Of a stretch of 30,581 nt of DNA, positions 1 through 9,976 are shown piece by piece. This DNA is from Symbiodinium natans. Lineage: Eukaryota > Sar > Dinophyceae > Suessiales > Symbiodiniaceae. The translations under genes were made by a program, and so were the position numbers. Under the pieces are notes generated by a model. It searched no databases. It was not told the DNA's origin and saw nothing but the letters and a program-made list of their open reading frames with translations. Within the stretch, counting starts at the first letter, position 1, and every line of letters begins with the position of its first letter. Location: positions 1 to 30,581 of the forward strand of contig CAJNDS010001147.1 in the NCBI GenBank assembly GCA_905221605.1, written 5' to 3'.

Positions 1-43
1 CCCCCCCCCCCCCCCAACCCACATCCACACACAGCCAGGATGC

Positions 44-1883
44 CGCAGCTCCGATGAGGCAGCCAGGAACCCGCCAAGACCATAGATTCCCTTCCTTTCT
101 TTTTTCTTTAGGTTTAGGGCTTAGGGCTTTGGGCTTCGGGCTTAGGGTTTAGGGCTACTTGGAGGTTCATGGGTAGTTATAAGTGGGGTTTCAAGTAGGG
201 TAAACTTGAATTATGACTAGTTCTAACCTATTTAGGGCACTTAAAACTCTTCGTATAACTACCCATGAACCTGCAAGTAGGCTTTCCAGGTGGTTTCGGG
301 TCACTTGGAAACGGATGACTGTAGGGTTGGGGATTTAGGGTCTATGGTCTAGGGTTTAGGGGGTTTTTGGTCAAAGGGGACGGCTTTAAGGGGCCCTTAG
401 GGCAACGGAGGGATTCCTAAGTCCAGGCCGCGAGAAATTTTGGACCCTCTCCAAGAACCGAAGCCTACCTAAGCCCTCACCGTTTGGGATTTGTCGTTTG
501 GGGTTGGAGTTGAAGGTTGAAGGTTTTAGGTTGAGGGTTCAGGCTCCGACTATTGCAAAACCCTTCATCAACATGCACACATGTCGTGATCGCCCCCGTC
601 AAAAACCCTCTGGGGCTTCGCGCAACGGAACCCCTAAACCCTAGTCCCTAAACCCTGAATCCTAAACCCTGAACCCTAAACCCTGAACCCTAAATAAACC
701 CTGAACCCTAAACCCTGATACTTGAACCCCCAATCATCTCCAGCTCAGCATCTGCATCAAGTCCGGATCGGCCTTTCATACGATGGAAGCCCCACGGAGG
801 CCCAGGCCCTAGGCCCCTCACGGGTGTTTAGGGGTATGGGGGGTGCTACTTGCCATCTCACCGTTTATTCCAACGTCTTAAACATACAAACTGCTCCAGC
901 TACCCATGTCCCAAGTCCGCACTTTGGCCCTTCCCAAGCCCGACGGTATGGAGCAGTTGTGTTTGAACCTTGAAGCAGGTATGCAGGGTGCCTGGTTGAT
1001 GGAAACCACGTCGAAGAAGCACCTGGTGAACGCAGGATACCCATTCTCAGGCGGCACCCTTTAAACCAGGGATCCCAAAAAGGGACCCTCATTTAGAGAA
1101 CTACCGTTTTTCTACCACCGCATAGGAATCCCCAAAGGGTACTAGTTTCGGAATCCCAAGTTTGAGTGTACTATACATGTTTAGCAACTTCTGTCATCGT
1201 GGATGTCCATCTTGGATGGCCTAAAACCCCTTCGAAAAGATTCCTAAGCATGATCATCTGAAACCCAATCAAGAAAAGTATGAAGTATCCCTAAACCCTA
1301 ACCCCATGTAAGGGCCTAGCATAGTGAGGGGCCTTGAAAAGTAGAATAGGGCTTTGGGAGTTATGATCGTATCATGATATAGGGGCCATAAAGGAATACT
1401 GTTAGTAATTCCGACCCCTATATTACCTAACCCTAAACCCTAAACCCTAAACCCCTAAACCCCTAAACCCTAAACCCTAAACCCTTTCTCTAAGGGCCCT
1501 CGAGCTCGGAAACGACTGGAGCCCAGCCGCATCTCACCGCCTCCGCATCTCCAGGGCAGGTAAGGAGACACGAAGAGGCCGACCGTGGACCCCAGGAAGC
1601 CGCCAATCCTCGGATTTCTTGGGAGAGCCCTAAACCCTAAACCCTAAACCCTAAACCCTAACCCTAAACCCTAACCCTAAACCCTAAACCCTAAACCCTA
1701 AACCCTAAACCCTAAACCCTAAACCCTAAACCCTAAACCCTAAACCCTAAACCCCCGGATTGTTTGAAGCTCTGGGGGAAGCGTTCTAGTCATGACGCTC
1801 TTTCCAAGCTGGAGATAGATATCCCGCTTGTGATTCTCAAAGACTGGCTCGATCATAGCAGGGGATGATGGAATGAGGTACTC
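44..1883 (-). CDS. Partial second copy of the TIR-like membrane-protein gene (exons only, 3' part outside window)
   Basis: This is the left-repeat copy of four exons of the gene described at 18530-24936. In transcription order they are about 1755-1883 (YLIPSS...LPPELQ), 1552-1608 (IGGFLGS...SPYLP), 969-1022 (CFFDVVSINQ) and 44-94 (KGIYGLGGFL). Splice phases and boundaries match the right copy. The later exons (ILWSPPYLS onward) would lie before base 1, so the truncation may be only the window edge. If the unit is tandem, this is the 5' half of a second complete gene. If the sequence is circular, it is the same gene read twice. Exon coding is well supported by the right-copy continuity; whether this is an independent gene is unknown. 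Confidence 0.5.
155..280. repeat. 126-bp foldback (MITE-like) element, copy 1
   Basis: The ends are 27-base inverted repeats with one mismatch: 155-181 reads CTACTTGGAGGTTCATGGGT and on, and 254-280 is its reverse complement. The middle is AT-richer. GGCT lies at both edges (153-156 and 280-283), a possible 4-base target duplication overlapping the ends. Related elements are at 12876, 13622, 17778 and 23208. No coding capacity was seen. Confidence 0.75.
630..719. repeat. CCCTAAA/CCCTGAA telomere-type repeat tract
   Basis: Imperfect plus-strand CCCTAAA and CCCTGAA heptamers. The tract lies in the intron between the CFFDVV and KGIYG exons of the partial minus-strand gene, and recurs at 23683-23772. 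Confidence 0.9.
1348..1424. repeat. Dispersed ~77-bp repeat with ATATAGGGG/CCCCTATAT arms, copy 1
   Basis: This sequence, running from AGGGCTTTGGGAG to CCGACCCCTATATTA, recurs diverged at 18025-18104 and nearly exactly at 24401-24477. It contains opposed arms (GATATAGGGGCC and GACCCCTATAT), so it may be another short foldback element. Confidence 0.55.
1428..1486. repeat. CCCTAAA telomere-type repeat tract
   Basis: Near-perfect CCCTAAA heptamers with some 8-base (CCCCTAAA) units. The tract sits in an intron just downstream (in minus-strand sense) of the IGGFLG exon, and is copied at 24481-24539. Confidence 0.9.
1626..1755. repeat. Long perfect CCCTAAA array
   Basis: About 18 tandem CCCTAAA heptamers with two CCCTAA variants. 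It lies between two minus-strand exons (1552-1608 and 1755-1883) and makes up nearly the whole intron. The copy is at 24679-24808. On the gene's sense strand it reads TTTAGGG. Confidence 0.95.
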
Positions 1884-2885
1884 TATGTAGTAGGTGTGGG
1901 GTTTAGGGCTTAGGGTTTAGGGTTTAGGGTTTGGGGTTGAGGGTTTGGGGTTTTAAAGGGTACATATAGGGACCTAATTCTCTCATTCCCTACTAAGAAC
2001 CAGGGGGAAGATGAATGCTTGACCCTGATGCTCAGGGACTTTGGGGGGGGGTTCGGGTTTGGGGCTCAGGGCTTATGTAGTCTTAAGGGGTATATATAGG
2101 GTACCAGAATCCCTTAAAGGGTCTTCTTAGGCCCTATATAATCCCTGAAGGTTTGGGGCTTCTAGGTACTGGAGCTTCTCGACTTGCTGAACGAAACGCC
2201 AAGGAAGGAGGGCGCCGGCTGGCGTGGCTTTGGGGGCCTGGAATTGCTGACTTCCTGCCCTATCAGGAGTCTAGGGTTTAGTTTGGTTTTAGGGCCAAAA
2301 GTTTAGGGTTTAGGGTTTAGGGTTGAGGGTTGAGGGTTGAGGGTTTAGGGTTGAGGGTTTAGGGTCTAGGGTTCAGGGTCTAGGGTTTCGGGTTTGAAAC
2401 CCTGAGCCCTGTTGCTTGCCAAAGCGCCGCATCGAGAGCCCGCGCTGGCGGCTCCACCACTCGGGCAAAGCGCCCGACAGCTCCTGCTCTGACAGGGTTC
2501 TTAAGGGAGGAGTATTAGGGTTTAGGGTTTAGGGTTTCGGGTTTAGGGTGAGTGGTATGTAACCCAAGGTTCCCTAATACTCCCCAATACTCCCTAAGCC
2601 CCCCTACGCTTTCCTCAGGTTCTCTAGGTACCTACATGAACCGCCCGGCTCACTTTGTGGGGGGTTTTCTCCCTCTGAAAAATATTCTGTTGCGGGATCT
2701 GGCCTTTTCGAGCGCTCGCAGGCGGTTTGCCAAGGACTCCGAGCGAGTCGGGCCCACCCCCCCAACGCCAAACCTGGGTTCCAGAACCTTCGCGCGTCTC
2801 TATATAGCTCGCCGTTCGCTTTAGGAGCTCAAACGCACACATGTAAACCACGAGCACGGTCGGAAAGCAAGAGGGCACACGCGAA
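1884..2885. other. Repeat-rich stretch with possible 5' exons of the membrane gene
   Basis: It holds TTTAGGG-type tracts at 1898-1947, 2297-2397 and 2518-2548. Two GC-richer islands lie between them (about 2170-2254 and 2409-2483). On the minus strand these have AG|G acceptor-like starts and stay open in one frame, so they may be 5' exons of the TIR-like gene. At 2550-2885 there is non-repetitive DNA with a TATATAG motif (2810-2816). I found no gene there that I can defend. The copy is at 24937-25938. Confidence 0.4.
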
Positions 2886-3056
2886 GAATTTTTTAAAGCG
2901 GGGCGGGGGGGGGGGGGGGGTATTCTTGTAACCTTCTTCTACTGCGGGCTTCCCGGGGCCGGGGGGTGATTATTTATTATATTTTTTTTGACGGGGGGGG
3001 GGGGGGTCGCGATTATTATTATTATTATTATTAGCCCACCACCACCACCACTCCTA

Positions 3057-3131
<75 letters not shown>

Positions 3132-3201
3132 TTACTACTGACCACTACCACGACCACACTACTATTATTATCACCAGTATCACTACTACTACGACTAATA
3201 G

Positions 3202-3259
<58 letters not shown>

Positions 3260-3843
3260 GCTGCTACTACTACTACTACTACTACTTCTACTACTACTGC
3301 TACTACTACTACTACTATCACTACCAGTATCACTAGTGCTACGACTACTACTACCACCACTATTAATACTACGACTATAATACCACTACTACCTAGGGGA
3401 GGGCTTCCGGGGGAAGGGAGGGGGGGGGGGGGCGCGTGCGATGGGGCGCGATGCATTATTATTATTTTTTTTTGGTGGGCGGGGGGGGGAGGCTATTTAT
3501 TATTTTGTCCACCCACTACGACGAATGCCTACGGCAAGGCTCCGGGGGGGGGGTGGGGGGGAATTGTGTGGCCATATTATTATTATTATATATAGTTTTT
3601 TTTTTGGGGGGGGCGGGGCGGCGCGATTATTATTTTCTTTTTTTTGTTTTGAGGGGGGGGGGGGGGGGGCGCGAGTATATTATCAATAGCACTACTGCTA
3701 CTACTACTACTACTACTTCTTACTACTACTACTACTACTACGACGACTACTACGACTATGAAGACTACGACTACGACTACGACTACGAGGACTACGACTA
3801 CGACTACGACGACGACCACGACAGGACTACGACTGCGACTACG

Positions 3844-3878
<35 letters not shown>

Positions 3879-3978
3879 CTCTACTACTGGGCGTTTGGGG
3901 GGCGGGGGTGAGGGTCTGAGGTCGGAGGGTTGAGGCGAAATGGTTTTCCATTCCATTATTATTATTTGGGGGGGAGGG

Positions 3979-4010
<32 letters not shown>

Positions 4011-4050
4011 CCATTATTATTATTTTGGAGGGGGGGGGGGAAATAATAAT
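2886..4050. repeat. Complex microsatellite block: CTA/ATT/GAC triplets and G-runs
   Basis: Long CTA(TAC) arrays at about 3050-3320 and 3680-3890, grading into GAC/GAA/TAC codon-like triplets, are flanked by repeated modules. In each module a run of 8 to more than 30 G is followed by (C)GCGATTATTATT or CCATTATTATT and a T-run. Module starts are near 2900, 2990, 3420, 3540, 3605, 3650, 3965 and 4026. The last module makes a perfect 13-base palindrome, ATTATTATTATTT (4013-4025) against 4041-4053. All frames stay open across it, but the predicted poly-Leu, poly-Thr or poly-Val chains are an artefact of triplet repeats. Confidence 0.9.
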
Positions 4051-4800
4051 AATGAAATCGTGCATGACTTGAACGAGGCTGTTTTGGCGGGCTTTCCTGC
4101 AGAAAGCATTCACACATTGCCTTGCGCTACGACTATCCAGGGGGGCACGCGGGAGGACTATGCGACCTATCCGGTTGATTATCTGAATTCTCTGGACTTG
4201 CCTGGCCTGCCACCGGCAGCGCTGCGACTTTGCCGCGGAGCTATCGTGGTTTTGCTGCGGAACGTCGACTACGAGGGAGGGCTTTGTAACGGTACACGCG
4301 CTCTGATTATAGTATCTCTCCGCGCGTCCTTGATGTGCTCTTGCTGAGTGGCCGCTGTGCCGGGCAGCGTACGTTTCTGCCGCGGATCCCAATGAGCCCT
4401 TCTGATTATGTGCTCCCGGTCAAATTGGTACGGCGGCAGTTTCCGGTGCGATTGGCCTGGATTATGACTATCAACCGTGCTCAGGGCCAGACTTTGCAGC
4501 GCCAGCGCCTCGGATTCTCCGTGTGTTGCTGACTGCTGCCGACCTGAGCCTAGGCATGTTTGCTTTGCTCGAGCTTAGCCACGACCAATTGTCGAATGTT
4601 TAGGTGCTGGCCTCTTCCTTCCGAATCTCGTCTTCGCTCATGGGCAGCTCTACGTGGCGCTGTCTCGGGTTGGCCCCAGCGCGCGACTGCGCGTGCTGCT
4701 GGAAGCTTCTGATGTTCAGGGTGTGACCGCGGACGCTTCCATTTACACGCCTAACATTGTGTACCGAGAAGTCTTGCAGCCTGCACCGGCTCGGGCATGA
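4051..4800 (+). pseudogene. C-terminal remnant of a PIF1/Helitron-type DNA helicase, copy 1
   Basis: Three consecutive frames each match a successive part of the C-terminal region of PIF1-like helicases, including those carried by Helitron transposons. Frame one (4051-4320) has NEIVHDLN, YPVDYLNSLDLPGLPP, LLRNVDYEGGLCNGTR. The frame shifts near 4308-4330. Frame two (to 4530) has FLPRIPMSPSDYVLP, RRQFPVRLAWIMTINRAQGQ; the last is the superfamily-1 helicase motif with its Gln. After about 90 non-matching bases with stops, frame three (about 4591-4800) has LPNLVFAHGQLYVALSRV and ends at TGA. The ATPase half with Walker A and B is absent; the microsatellite block begins where it should be. One frameshift plus an interrupting segment make it non-functional unless the 90 bases are an intron. 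Identical breaks in the right copy show that decay preceded duplication. Confidence 0.85.
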
Positions 4801-5033
4801 ATATTGCTTGCGTTTGCTTGACAGCAAAATAGGGCATTCCTGCGTGCAAATCAGACTTTGCGCGCTGTGTGGGCTAGCTAGACGGCTCTGAGGCTCGTTT
4901 CTGGCCGGCTCGGACTCCAGCCTTGCAGGCCGCGCTCTCAGTTCTGCGTGAGCTTCTTGGTAGTGCGCGCGTGACTGTTCGCTGCCGACCGCATGATTGT
5001 CCTTGCACTTTGACAGATTCGTAGGCGTATGTG

Positions 5034-5063
5034 CCGTCGATGGAATCGACGGGTCCCCTCTAG
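5034..5063 (+). mobile_element. Helitron-like 3' terminus (hairpin plus CTAG), copy 1
   Basis: CCGTCGAT (5034-5041) and ATCGACGG (5045-5052) form a perfect 8-bp stem with a 3-base loop. Seven bases later come CTAG (5060-5063) and then T. Helitrons are known to end in a short hairpin a few bases before CTRR and to insert between A and T. The site is 260 bases downstream of the helicase remnant in the same orientation, and base composition changes from GC-rich to strongly AT-rich exactly here. The 5' TC end was not located. Confidence 0.55.
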
Positions 5064-5472
5064 TTGTTTCTTAGAATCAAATTTACCGAATATTGGAATT
5101 AATAGTGAAATGTATAGATGAGATACACGATAATTTTTTACTATTAATTAGGTTGAATGATTTCTTTCTTTAAAAATATTGGTTATAAATTAGGATCGCA
5201 CATCGAAGATAAAATTATTCGAATGAGAATGAAATATCGTATATAGAGAATATAGAACCTCGACAAAGAAATTCATTCCTTTTTGTTCTATATATTCTCA
5301 AGAGAAAATAAGTTTATTATAATTCTGAATTAAGAGGGTATATGGAGCAAATCTAGATTCGAAGATAAAGATGAGATTCTAAAATCTGATTATAAATTAT
5401 TGAATAGGTTTTTATTATTTATTTAATAAATGAAATCTTAGTTTCGGTATTTCATATTAGCCTTGTGGTCTA

Positions 5473-5501
5473 TAATGTTTGCCATATGGGGGCAAACATT
5501 A
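5473..5501. other. 11-bp perfect inverted repeat inside AT-rich island
   Basis: TAATGTTTGCC (5473-5483) pairs with GGCAAACATTA (5491-5501) around a 7-base loop, and is conserved at 28538-28566. It could be an RNA hairpin or an old insertion scar. No T-run follows directly that would make it a classic terminator. Confidence 0.6.
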
Positions 5502-7741
5502 ATTAAAGAAATACATCGTCACGAAGTCTTGGATGATTATTTCATTATTCTAGATTTATTTATGAAATTACGAGTGGTATTTTTATTTAAATCGAGGATA
5601 ATAAGGATTTTTTGCTGGAATACGATATGTGCGTCCAAAAGCGTTAATTGAACAAAAGAAGATCCGAATTCAGATATCATTGAATTACGATATTCAATCC
5701 GAGAGATTTCTGCTCTCTTGGCTTCTACTCCCGCATGCTCCAATTAATCCGATTTCATGGTTCGATTTAAGATCGAAAAAGAGAGAGGAGACTTACGCTC
5801 CGATTATAATATAAAAGAGAATACCGGATGGCAGAAGAAAACAAAAGGATCCAAGAACAAGCGATCAAAGGATATTCTCTGATAGGAATTAAGGAAGTCC
5901 GGATGAGGTTTACCAAATGATTCCCTCTTCGCATAATTGAGGCCTTATATTTGACGAATATCGATCTTATATGACGTTACAATAAGAAGGTCATTTTCGA
6001 TTGGATTTGATATCGAAATATATCTGACCTATGATATTGGATATTTTCATATTCCTATTATATGGCATTGAAAAATGAAATCATTTCCCTATCGTATCCT
6101 CCTATTACCTCAAAAATGAATGATTGGAAATCCATATTCTGCCCCATACATTGCCATGTAATATCTTGTGATGAACGTTCGAATTCTGTAGACGCCCTCG
6201 CCATGGCGGCTGCGTACTCAGCTACCTTTATGGACGCCGATATTCGATATTATTCATGGAGATATTATGATATAATCAAGTACCGAATTCGGATGATTTC
6301 GTCAAGTGCTCTAGATGAGGAGGATCATAGATAATAAGAATATCTCCAATGACCATTATCGTGGGATATCGGATGATAATCCCGAGACCTCCAATTAGGA
6401 TCTCGAATCGATTTGTTATGATAAAGGATAATTACAATTATGATATATATATTGAATAATTTAATATGATATCTTTCCCATATTCATATTAAGGCATGAT
6501 ATCATTCTCCTATGGAAGAAAAGATATCCATTATCTTCTTGGAATATTATCATATCTAATCGTAATGGAATAGAATCTGAGATTGTAATATTAGATAAGA
6601 AGGAATCCTCCCTCCTTGATGGAATCGAGACAATCCAATCCCACGATATCGGGTCCCGTGGCGTATAAATGAATACGATCGGCAGGATTTATCATCGATA
6701 AGATTGATCGGTCAAATCAATTTATTATCTCAATGGGAGATGAGATGATTTCGGATATTCATCATATTCCAGATCGAAGAAAAATTTGGAAATGAATATC
6801 TAATGATAAATTCTATAATAGGATCTCTTTGAATATTGAAAAATGAATTTCATCAAATATGAATATAATTATATCCATGGGATATATATTATCATCTATC
6901 AGATTGATATGGACGATTGATATTTCGATTATCAAATAGATAATCTATTCAATAATTCATGATCTGATTCGAATCTCGCCTTCGAATTTAATTCGGATTG
7001 ACGATGATTTTTTCTGAGAATATATATAATGAAAATGGAGAATTTCTTTATCGAGATTCTATATTCTCTAATTACGATTTTTTATTCTTGTTTCAAAGAT
7101 TTCGTCCTCGATAGAAAATTTGATTTATATAATCAATATTTAGTTTCTTCATTTCATTCTCTTCTTTTGTTTGCTTCTAAATTATATTATGAACCCCCTA
7201 AGAATTATATGGGAGAAAGGGATGCATTAATTGGTCTTTTCCATCGGCGAAGCGAACGACCGGGAAAATAAGGGAGAAAGAAATATGAATATTATAGATA
7301 AAATGTCAATTAAAATATGGGTTTCTTTGCGAAGAGAATTCCATTACAAATTTAATTGGATTTCTGATTCTTCGTTCATGAATTAATTCATTTGCGAGGA
7401 ATTGAAATATTATTATGATTAATGAAGATGATATATGAATCATTTCAAGAAATATCCAAGAATATTATGAATTAAAATATAAATGAAAGAAATGAATTCC
7501 TGAATCATATTGTTGCTATAACATTACAATGAACGAATGCTTCGTAAGGAATATCCAGAACTCCTAGTCGATGCAAGCGATTTCTACGCCCAAAAATACC
7601 AATTAAAGATCTCCAGGGACTCTAACACTTCGAAATCAAGTCAAATGAGAGGCTTCTGCTCCCAGATGAAAAGATAAAGATTCAACCCTATAGTTTTCCC
7701 AATCGAGAGTCACGAACAAGACCGACGAGATCAAAGATCCC

Positions 7742-8320
7742 ATGCACTCCCATTGGAAAAGGACCTGCCGCCACCCGAATTACGAGAATGCACGGGGCCC
7801 AGGAAACAAAGCCTCCAAAGCGGGACTCCAGAATTCACCCTCACTCAGCTCACCGGGCGGCGCCGCAGCCGATGGCACATGTGACACAGCGAAAGCACCT
7901 GCGCGGGGGTCCTATAGTGATGATCATATTATCTTTCAGAAAGAGTCTGTACGGATCACTCCTGATATACGTATGCTATCTTCAAGTGAGCACGAAATTC
8001 TCTGCAAGTATCTCAGATTCCCGGCAATGAATAGTGTGATGACGTTCAAAGCAGACATATACGTGGCGTTACAAGAATATAGAAATACGTTCCTGCAACA
8101 AGCGCCACATTTGGCCTGGGGACCATCCGAGGGATTCATCTGTAATTTTGTGCAACGAATCCAATATATATCGTCCCTCTATATTCATATCGTCGATATA
8201 ATCGAATATAATCGGGTCAAAACCTATTCCTTACTCATCGATAACATTATTGGGGGCGTCGATTCGTCCATTTCTATTCAATATATCGTTCCGTATTGGA
8301 GATATTATCACCAATTATGA
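7742..8320 (+). CDS. Open frame of 192 codons in AT-rich island, doubtful
   Basis: This is the longest open frame in the island. Its first 60 codons lie in a GC-rich patch (about 7740-7910) and the rest in AT-rich DNA, so codon use changes abruptly within the frame. The product has no signal peptide, no obvious membrane helix and no motif I recognise. The segment lies just beyond the part repeated at the right end, so no second copy is available for comparison. It could be chance, or a chimera of two pieces of DNA. Confidence 0.2.
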   Translation: MHSHWKRTCRHPNYENARGPGNKASKAGLQNSPSLSSPGGAAADGTCDTAKAPARGSYSDDHIIFQKESVRITPDIRMLSSSEHEILCKYLRFPAMNSVMTFKADIYVALQEYRNTFLQQAPHLAWGPSEGFICNFVQRIQYISSLYIHIVDIIEYNRVKTYSLLIDNIIGGVDSSISIQYIVPYWRYYHQL

Positions 8321-9976
8321 AGAGATTTTATCGCAAAATCCAGAGTCACGCGTGGGAGGAAATTCCATGTAGATTATCTACACAAAGAGGTCGGGATCGT
8401 GAGGATATCAATTGATCGAAGATCGGGCGTCGCTGGCAACAAAAAAAAGATGAAAAGAGCGAATTAATTCATTCATTTTGTTTTTTATTGTTTATGTAGT
8501 ATTCTTATTTTTATTTATCTCTAATCTGTTCATTCATTTCTTCTTCTTATAATTCTATTTATATTATCTTCATTCGTTTATATATTAAATATATTCGTTG
8601 AAAATTCTATTTAATATATGAAAAGTATGATGATCTATGAAATGGATCATTGATGAAAATATTTAGAATTTTTAGATTTAAAAAATCATCTTCATTTTAT
8701 TTCAGATATTCTCTTTCCCATAGAAGATTATGATTATAATTATCAACCGAGAATATATATCTCCCAGATCTATTTTTGTTTAATTAGCGTTTTTAGGTAT
8801 ATATATCGCTCGAAATAATACCACGATTTTACTCATCATATCCACGATTTATCTCTAGCTAATCCACGAATTAAGACAAATAAGAAAAAAAATTAAAAAA
8901 TTTGATTGCCCAACAAATACTTCTCCATCCATCAATCCAAAACCCCAAAATCTCATGACAAAATAATTTGGCTTCCAAATGTCAATTCCTTATTTCCTCA
9001 TTAGGGAATCTTCGTATTTTGTCTTGGAATATCTTTTAAATAGGGGCGATAATAGCCTTTTTAAGCGATAAGATATCTTGGTAGAATTCAAAATTTTTCG
9101 TATTATTTTTCAATTAATTTATCATTCCTATCATATTTGTTATTTATTTTCCTTTAGAATTCAAATATATGAAAAGAAATTTCTGAAATCAAAAAAAAAT
9201 AATATAAATATATCTAGAATTTAAATAGTTTCTAAAATTTGAATTTTTATCTATTTCCTCAATAATCCATTATCATTTCAAAATCCATTTTCAGAGAATC
9301 CTAATTCTAAGATTAATTCAAATTAATTGCCCAATTCCAAAAATATCTCAGAAAAATAGAAATTGAAAACGATAAAAATGAACGAAGATTCGAAATGAAT
9401 TAATTATAGAAAGAAATCTAGTACTAATATAAGAGATTATTCCAATGAACAATTTATCTATTCAAATATCATCAATCGTATAAATCAAATAATAAATTTG
9501 AAATTACAAGACGGAATCCAATATGAGAAGTATCTTTCAAGTAATTCAAATAAATGAAAAAATTCATAAATCGTATATATCCAAGTAAGCATCAATAGTA
9601 TTAAGATCTATCACATGTCCGACATATGATAAGACTCGATGGTCCTATAGGACCCCCTCCACAAATCGACAATCAATCGACCAAGATATTCCTAGAAAAA
9701 AGAAATTTCCCGATGTTCCTGATGAATAGGTTTTTCAGTGTATGATTGCCGGGAATCTTGGGATTACTAGTACAGCACCTCGGAGGTCCTCAGGCCTCCT
9801 GGATTTAAAGAACCAGGGATCGGGCTTCCAACCCAGACCCCCTCAACCTCCGTGATGAAACGGGAGGCCTCGAGCAAGGAAGCGAACTCAAAGAGCTCCA
9901 GCTACAGGTGCCTTATCAGCACTTACGGCATAAAAGCGCACCCAGCCAGGATCATTCATGGACAACTCGCTACAGA

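Larger units (their letters stand above)
1..7564 (+). repeat. Left copy of 7.5-kb long direct repeat
   Basis: This stretch recurs in the same orientation at 23054-30581. The offset is 23053 bases up to the microsatellite block, 23065 after it, and 23017 after a 48-base segment (6880-6927) missing from the right copy. Outside the low-complexity tracts only a few substitutions were seen, for example near 1930, 5725 and 6588. The window starts inside a poly-C run (15 C) that has 18 C in the right copy. The copy carries membrane-gene exons, the microsatellite block, the helicase remnant, the Helitron-like end and the first half of the AT-rich island. A tandem array, a circular molecule and merged haplotypes would all look like this. 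Confidence 0.95.
5064..9689. other. AT-rich island of unknown origin (4.6 kb)
   Basis: GC drops to roughly 25-30% (for example 17 of 60 in 6481-6540), against 45-60% on both sides. The text is rich in GATATC, ATATCG and GAATT-like words and has no TTTAGGG repeats. Only short open frames exist: 90 codons at 6062, 80 at 7029, 62 at 5463. None resembles a protein I recognise, and I found no tRNA or rRNA. A GC-richer patch at about 7740-7910 interrupts it. The sharp left edge is the Helitron-like end, and the right edge is where the Apple-gene duplication block begins. Candidates are transferred organellar DNA, a captured foreign segment, or AT-rich host intergenic DNA. Confidence 0.8.

Noticed and set aside
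722-1092. 83- and 75-codon open frames on both strands
   Set aside because: The plus-strand frame is antisense to the CFFDVVSINQ exon; the minus-strand frame is in the wrong phase for it. The short exon explains the region better.
1626-1755. A true chromosome end
   Set aside because: The CCCTAAA array is internal, short, and one of many in both orientations, so it is an interstitial repeat.
2805-2820. TATATAG motif as a TATA box
   Set aside because: Dinoflagellate promoters generally lack TATA boxes and no gene start could be placed next to it.
2988-3933. Open frames coding poly-Leu, poly-Thr, poly-Val or poly-Ser chains
   Set aside because: Triplet microsatellites keep all frames open; no domain, start context or conserved length between the two copies.
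6062-6334. 90-codon open frame in the AT-rich island (also 29127-29399)
   Set aside because: No recognisable motif. Preservation in both copies only reflects their near identity.
7029-7271. 80-codon open frame in the AT-rich island (also 30046-30288)
   Set aside because: Hydrophobic start, but no family recognised and no codon-use signal distinct from the background.
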